DNA of 9,291 bases from NCBI GenBank assembly GCA_958444395.1, contig CAUCOL010000047.1, forward strand, positions 1-9,291. The letters are read 5' to 3'. Of this stretch, positions 5,801-9,291 are shown one piece after another. The stretch is from an uncultured Lachnospiraceae bacterium. Its GTDB lineage: Bacteria; Bacillota; Clostridia; Lachnospirales; Lachnospiraceae. The notes under the pieces are model-generated. The model searched no databases and had not been told where the DNA came from. It was given only the letters and a program-made list of their open reading frames with translations. Position 1 is the stretch's first letter. Each line of letters starts with the position of its first letter. The translations under genes were made by a program, and so were the position numbers.

Positions 5801-6520
5801 ATGAAAAAATATCAAAAAGCTGTGACATTCAGCTACGATGATGGTATCTGTCAGGACAGACAGCTGGTGGAGATCTTTAATAGATACGGCTGCAAGGCGA
5901 CGTTTAATCTGAATACGGGGATTCAGACGGAGGAAAGCCGGTTTGAGATCGAAGGAATACCAATCTGCCGTATGAATCAACAGGACATAGGGGATCTGTA
6001 TCGGGGGCATGAGATTGCCACACATGGTCTGACACATGCCGGGCTGACCGGAAAGTCTGAGGACGAGCTGGAAGCTGAGTTTGCACCGGACATAGAGAAT
6101 ATTGAACGGATCTATGGGAGACGTCCGGTCGGCATGGCATATGCTTATGGAGACTGCCCGGATACAGCTGTAGAATATCTGCGGCGTAAGGGGATCTTGT
6201 ATGGAAGGACGGTTGAGAGTACACATTCCTTTGCAATTCCAAAGGAACCGCTTCGACTGGCAGCGACCTGTCATCATGATGATGAGCAGCTGTTTGCACT
6301 GGCTGAGCAGTTTCTCGCCTGTCAGCCGAAGCCGGACGAGCAGCTGTTATTTTATGTCTGGGGACACAGCTATGAGTTTGCGGTACATAAGAACTGGGAA
6401 CGCATGGAGCGTTTCTGCCGTTTGATCAGCGGGCAGGAGGATGTATTCTACGGGACGAACAGAGAATGTCTGGAGCTGTTTCACTGTATTCCTTCCTCAG
6501 ACAGAATAAGAAGATTGTAA
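5801..6520 (+). CDS. Polysaccharide deacetylase family (CE4/NodB) protein, cytosolic
   Basis: A 239-residue protein with NodB-homology motifs in order. Motif 1 is TFSYDDG (residues 9-15), with Asp13 as likely catalytic base and Asp14 as metal ligand. Motif 2 is HGLTH (75-79), whose two His would complete the metal site. A motif-3-like stretch is GMAYAYGD (111-118), and a late W-G-H (187-189) may supply the second catalytic His. CE4 enzymes remove acetyl groups from chitooligosaccharides, peptidoglycan or related amides. There is no signal peptide or membrane helix, so a cytosolic substrate such as a sugar or small amide is more likely than the cell wall. ATG 5801 is chosen over ATG 5789 because GGAGAG (5791-5796) fits it. 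A lipoprotein gene follows after 30 nt, probably in one operon. The substrate is unknown. Confidence 0.83.
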   Translation: MKKYQKAVTFSYDDGICQDRQLVEIFNRYGCKATFNLNTGIQTEESRFEIEGIPICRMNQQDIGDLYRGHEIATHGLTHAGLTGKSEDELEAEFAPDIENIERIYGRRPVGMAYAYGDCPDTAVEYLRRKGILYGRTVESTHSFAIPKEPLRLAATCHHDDEQLFALAEQFLACQPKPDEQLLFYVWGHSYEFAVHKNWERMERFCRLISGQEDVFYGTNRECLELFHCIPSSDRIRRL

Positions 6521-6550
6521 TATAGGATATGAGAAAAGAGAGGAAAAGCG

Positions 6551-7489
6551 ATGTTTAATAAAAAGAGTATTTTATGTATGGTATTAGCAGTGTCTATGGT
6601 GGCATCTTCCGGTTGCAGCAAGCTGGGAAAGGGAACTACAAATGCGCCACAGATATTACAGGATATGACGGTGTATTATGGAGATAAAAATGCAGAGTTT
6701 ATCATATCCCGTGTGGAGAAGGTGACTTCTGTGGATCAGGACACGATCCTTGCAAAGCTGAAAGAAAAGGGCGTGTTGGGAGACGATGTCCTTCTCAACC
6801 AGGTAGAGTTAAAGACCGAAGAGGGCAATCAGGTGCTGTATCTGGATTTTAATGAAGCATTTTTGCAGCAGCTGCAGAGTGCGGGAAGTGCCGGAGAGCG
6901 TATCCTGATGGGATCAGTGGTAAATACATTTCTGGAAGGAATGAAAGCGGATCAGGTCGTCATCACAGTGAATGGTGCTGCACCGGAGACAGGCGATAAT
7001 GTATACGATGCACCGATGGAGAAATATGCGCCATCCGATGAGACGGAGATCACGAAGAAGATCAATGGAAAGGAACGCTATTTCCTGCGCACCTGTACGG
7101 ATCTTGGCTTCTCCTTTGATTATTCTGACGAGAAATTTAAACTGGACAGCAATAAAAAGCAAAAGAGCATTAATCTGACTGCCAAGAAGGATGCAAATGC
7201 CTATATGAAGCTGTATACGTCGGAGATGATGCGTGAAGAGTATGTGGGCAATCTGATGAAGAATAATAAAGACGGCCTGTATCAGCAGCCGGCATCAGAG
7301 TCCATCGGCAAGGGGAAGAGTCTGCCGGCGATCCATGTCACTGTGAAGAAGGATGCAAAGGGCTGCAAGAAAGATATTTACCTGATCAATGCACTGGAGG
7401 ACACATGGATCATCGAGGTGTCCAGCGATAATGCAGAGCTGTCGAAGTATTTGAAGGCAACACTGAAAAGCCTGGAGTTTGCACGCTAG
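6551..7489 (+). CDS. Lipoprotein with GerMN-like domain and a second C-terminal domain
   Basis: A 312-residue lipoprotein: MFNKKS, a hydrophobic core, and SSGC with likely lipidated Cys22, so it is anchored outside the membrane. Residues about 38-148 resemble the GerMN domain: VLYLDFNEAFLQQL, then ERILMGSVVNTFLEGMKADQ and VVITVNG. GerM-type proteins in Bacillus act in sporulation and germination, but the domain also occurs in non-spore lipoproteins. Residues about 178-312 (GFSFDYSDEKFKL ... YLINALEDTWIIEV ... LKATLKSLEF) have the strand and final-helix pattern of Mog1/PsbP-like domains; this is a tentative structural guess. The start ATG 6551 has GAGAGG just upstream. It probably shares an mRNA with the deacetylase. 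Its last 16 bases are the first part of a tandem repeat that runs into the next spacer. Confidence 0.75.
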   Translation: MFNKKSILCMVLAVSMVASSGCSKLGKGTTNAPQILQDMTVYYGDKNAEFIISRVEKVTSVDQDTILAKLKEKGVLGDDVLLNQVELKTEEGNQVLYLDFNEAFLQQLQSAGSAGERILMGSVVNTFLEGMKADQVVITVNGAAPETGDNVYDAPMEKYAPSDETEITKKINGKERYFLRTCTDLGFSFDYSDEKFKLDSNKKQKSINLTAKKDANAYMKLYTSEMMREEYVGNLMKNNKDGLYQQPASESIGKGKSLPAIHVTVKKDAKGCKKDIYLINALEDTWIIEVSSDNAELSKYLKATLKSLEFAR

Positions 7490-7613
7490 TGTGGGGAATT
7501 CAATGCGGAAAGCCGGGACCGGAGTTTGCATGTTAGTAGAAGAAATTCAATACGAAAAACCAAAACCGGAGTTTGTACATTAGTGTGGAAATTCCATGCG
7601 GAAAGCTGGGACC
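7474..7613 (+). repeat. Three tandem 46/47-bp repeats overlapping a gene end
   Basis: Units are 7474-7520 (47 bp), 7521-7567 (47 bp) and 7568-7613 (46 bp), each starting GGAGTTTG and ending ACC. Unit 1 versus unit 3 differ at about 7 positions; unit 1 versus unit 2 differ at 13. A degenerate fourth start (GGTATTTCATATAG) follows at 7614. Unit 1 contains the last codons and TAG stop of the lipoprotein gene, and units 2 and 3 keep a TAG in the same place. Together with 7614-7653 this fills the spacer before the amino-acid transporter gene. I see no strong promoter or terminator in it. Confidence 0.85.
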
Positions 7614-7653
7614 GGTATTTCATATAGCACAAAGAGACAAAGGAGACGAATGG

Positions 7654-9192
7654 ATGAAAAGAATAGGAATGTGGCTGTTGACCTTATTATGCATTATAGG
7701 GATCGGGGCTGGCGATACGATAACCGCCACGGCAGCAAAAAATGACGAGAACACATTTATTGTGGGCTTTGACGCAGAATTTCCGCCATATGGCTACAAG
7801 GATGACAATGGGGAATATGTAGGCTTTGATCTGGATCTGGCACAGGAGGTGTGTGACCGGAATGGCTGGACACTGGTAAAACAGCCGATTGACTGGGATT
7901 CTAAGGATATGGAGTTAAATTCCGGTTCCATTGACTGCATCTGGAATGGATTCACAATGAATGGCCGTGAGGAGGACTATACATGGACTACCCCTTATGT
8001 GGATAATTCGCAGGTCGTGATCGTAAAGAAAGATTCACCGATTCAGAAGCTGGATGATATGAAGGGAAAAATTGTTATCGTGCAGGCGGATTCTTCTGCT
8101 CTGGCGGCTTTTACAGGTGACGATGCGACGGAGGAGAATCTTGCCCTTGCCAGATCCTTTAAGGATCTGCAGCAGGTAGCAGATTATAACAGTGCGTTCA
8201 TGAATCTGGAAAGTGGTGTAGCGGATGCCATCTGTATGGATATCGGTGTAGCGAAATATCAGGTAGAATCACGCGGGGAGAAGTTCCGTATTCTGGACGA
8301 ACAGGTATCGACGGAGCAGTATGGTGTCGGTTTTAAAAAGGGAAATACAGAGCTTCGTGATAAGGTACAGATGACATTGCTTGCAATGCTGGAGGATGGA
8401 ACTTTTGATAAGATCGCGGCAAAGTGGAAGCTGGAGGACAGTGTATCACTGAGTGCAGAGGATAAATTAACGGATGTGCAGGAGCAGAAGAGTGGCGATG
8501 AAGCAGCCGCTGCACAGCCGAAAGATTCTTCTGGTAATAAACTGAGTATTTCGGAGATTGTGGAACAGCTCGGAAAGGGAATGCTGGCAACTCTGGGTAT
8601 CTTTGTACTGACGCTGGTATTTTCTATGCCACTGGGTCTGGTGATTACATTTATCCGGATGTCTTCTTTTAAACCGTTGCAATGGATCGCACGGATCTAT
8701 ATTTCGATCATGCGTGGTACCCCGTTGATGCTGCAGCTGCTGGTTGTATTTTTCGGACCATATTATCTGTTTGGAATGTCATTATCCTATACATATCGTT
8801 TCTATGCAGTGATCATAGGTTTTGCATTAAACTATGCCGCATATTTTGCTGAGATCTACCGTTCCGGTATCCAGAGCATTCCGAAAGGACAGAGAGAGGC
8901 AGCGATGGTTCTTGGCTATTCAAAGACACAGACCTTCTGGAAGATTATCTTCCCACAGATGGTAAAACGTGTGATGCCGCCGGTTACCAATGAGGTGATC
9001 ACACTGGTAAAAGATACTTCTCTGGCATTTGCGCTGGCATATACGGAGATGTTTACTCTGGCAAAGCAGATTGCTGCAGCACAGACAAGCATCCTGCCAT
9101 TATTTATTGCAGGTGTGTTCTATTATGTATTTAACTTCCTGGTAGCATTTATCATGGAAGCAATCGAGAAGAAACTGGAATATTATCGTTAG
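7654..9192 (+). CDS. Amino-acid ABC transporter, fused binding protein and permease
   Basis: A 512-residue fusion. Residues 1-28 look like a secretion signal with hydrophobic core 6-19 and a possible cut after TATAA. Residues 35-258 are a family-3 binding domain: FDAEFPPYGY (39-48), GFDLDLA (57-63), Arg105 as the likely ligand for the amino-acid carboxylate, and Asp196 in MDIGVAKY as the likely amino-group ligand. Residues 262-300 are an acidic, Ala-rich linker. Residues 308-505 are a HisM/GlnP-type permease with the EAA loop near 400-435 (GQREAAMVLGYSKTQTFWK). Fusions of this type are known from Gram-positive glutamine transporters. ATG 7654 is chosen, with AGGAGA at 7641-7646; a TTG at 7573 would add 27 residues made of repeat sequence. 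The ATPase gene starts 11 nt later. The exact amino acid is unknown; a polar one is likely. Confidence 0.93.
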   Translation: MKRIGMWLLTLLCIIGIGAGDTITATAAKNDENTFIVGFDAEFPPYGYKDDNGEYVGFDLDLAQEVCDRNGWTLVKQPIDWDSKDMELNSGSIDCIWNGFTMNGREEDYTWTTPYVDNSQVVIVKKDSPIQKLDDMKGKIVIVQADSSALAAFTGDDATEENLALARSFKDLQQVADYNSAFMNLESGVADAICMDIGVAKYQVESRGEKFRILDEQVSTEQYGVGFKKGNTELRDKVQMTLLAMLEDGTFDKIAAKWKLEDSVSLSAEDKLTDVQEQKSGDEAAAAQPKDSSGNKLSISEIVEQLGKGMLATLGIFVLTLVFSMPLGLVITFIRMSSFKPLQWIARIYISIMRGTPLMLQLLVVFFGPYYLFGMSLSYTYRFYAVIIGFALNYAAYFAEIYRSGIQSIPKGQREAAMVLGYSKTQTFWKIIFPQMVKRVMPPVTNEVITLVKDTSLAFALAYTEMFTLAKQIAAAQTSILPLFIAGVFYYVFNFLVAFIMEAIEKKLEYYR

Positions 9193-9203
9193 GGAGGATC
9201 TGT

Positions 9204-9291
9204 ATGAATCTATTTGAATTAAAGCACGCAAAGAAAAGCTTTGCCGGAAAAAGTGTGTTAAAAGATATCAGTTTACATGTGGAAGAGGGAG
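9204..9291 (+). CDS. Amino-acid ABC transporter ATPase, GlnQ type (N-terminal fragment)
   Basis: Only the first 29 codons are in the window: MNLFELKHAKKSFAGKSVLK followed by DISLHVEEG. The pattern of a short first strand, K-F/Y-G-x-x-x-x-L-x-x-(I/V)-S-x-x-(V/I)-x-x-G is the usual opening of GlnQ-like ATPases; the Walker A motif would follow just beyond the edge. A strong AGGGAGG (9191-9197) sits 6 nt before ATG 9204, overlapping the stop of the fused permease. It would power the fused binding protein/permease encoded just upstream. Confidence 0.88.
   Translation, partial: MNLFELKHAKKSFAGKSVLKDISLHVEEG

Noticed and set aside
5602..5841. Open frame overlapping the start of the deacetylase gene
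   Set aside because: It contains the terminator at 5616-5654 and has a low-quality protein composition.
5768..6299. Long antisense frames opposite the deacetylase gene
   Set aside because: They mirror the coding strand's codon pattern, lack ribosome sites and show no family signature, while the sense frame has clear CE4 motifs.
7474..7613. CRISPR array
   Set aside because: The units are directly tandem with no unique spacers, and there are no cas genes.
7573..7653. In-frame TTG start 27 codons upstream of the fused transporter
   Set aside because: The added residues are translated tandem-repeat sequence, there is no suitable ribosome site, and the extension would bury the signal peptide. 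ATG 7654 with AGGAGA fits.

Overview
The window looks like chromosomal DNA of a low-to-mid-GC Firmicute of class Clostridia, most likely a Lachnospiraceae gut bacterium (Roseburia, Agathobacter or Lachnospira-like). The grounds are AGGAGG-type ribosome sites, several Gram-positive lipoproteins, a DUF951 gene beside rpsF-ssb-rpsR, a CxxC-type S18, a GerMN-like lipoprotein, and an amino-acid ABC transporter whose binding protein and permease are fused. The genus is an inference; there is no rRNA or other decisive marker. All supported genes lie on the + strand.

Layout. (1) Positions 2-1077 hold the end of a sugar ABC transporter operon: the last part of a MalF-type permease and a complete MalG-type permease. 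(2) Positions 1078-1468 are non-coding: a UUCG-loop terminator, a second perfect inverted repeat, then a good promoter. (3) Positions 1469-3642 encode a large family-5 (OppA-type) binding lipoprotein and, nearly overlapping, a small DUF951 protein. (4) Positions 3643-4983 are the rpsF-ssb-rpsR operon with its own promoter and a structured leader that may be the S6:S18 autoregulatory element. (5) Positions 4984-5304 are non-coding: a strong terminator, a 19-bp perfect inverted repeat, about 95 nt of dense nested inverted repeats, and a candidate promoter. (6) Positions 5305-5541 encode a small basic protein that I do not recognise, closed by a terminator at 5616-5654. (7) Positions 5801-7489 encode a cytosolic CE4-type deacetylase and a two-domain GerMN-type lipoprotein. 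(8) Positions 7474-7613 are three tandem 46/47-bp repeats that begin inside the end of the lipoprotein gene and carry copies of its stop codon. (9) Positions 7654-9291 encode a fused amino-acid binding protein/permease and the start of its ATPase.

The main themes are nutrient import (sugar, peptide-like and amino-acid ABC components) and ribosome/replication housekeeping. The most unusual signals are in the non-coding DNA. Two terminators, about 3.8 kb apart, are each followed by a related inverted repeat with a shared GATAGGAAACT / TTATAGGAAACT core and a shared CTCCGYGRGGATGYG tail, which points to a dispersed repeat family. The second is the tandem duplication across a stop codon. I see no CRISPR array, transposase, tRNA, rRNA or defence gene. 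The reading does not establish a new biological system; the repeat family and the ribosomal leader are the best leads.
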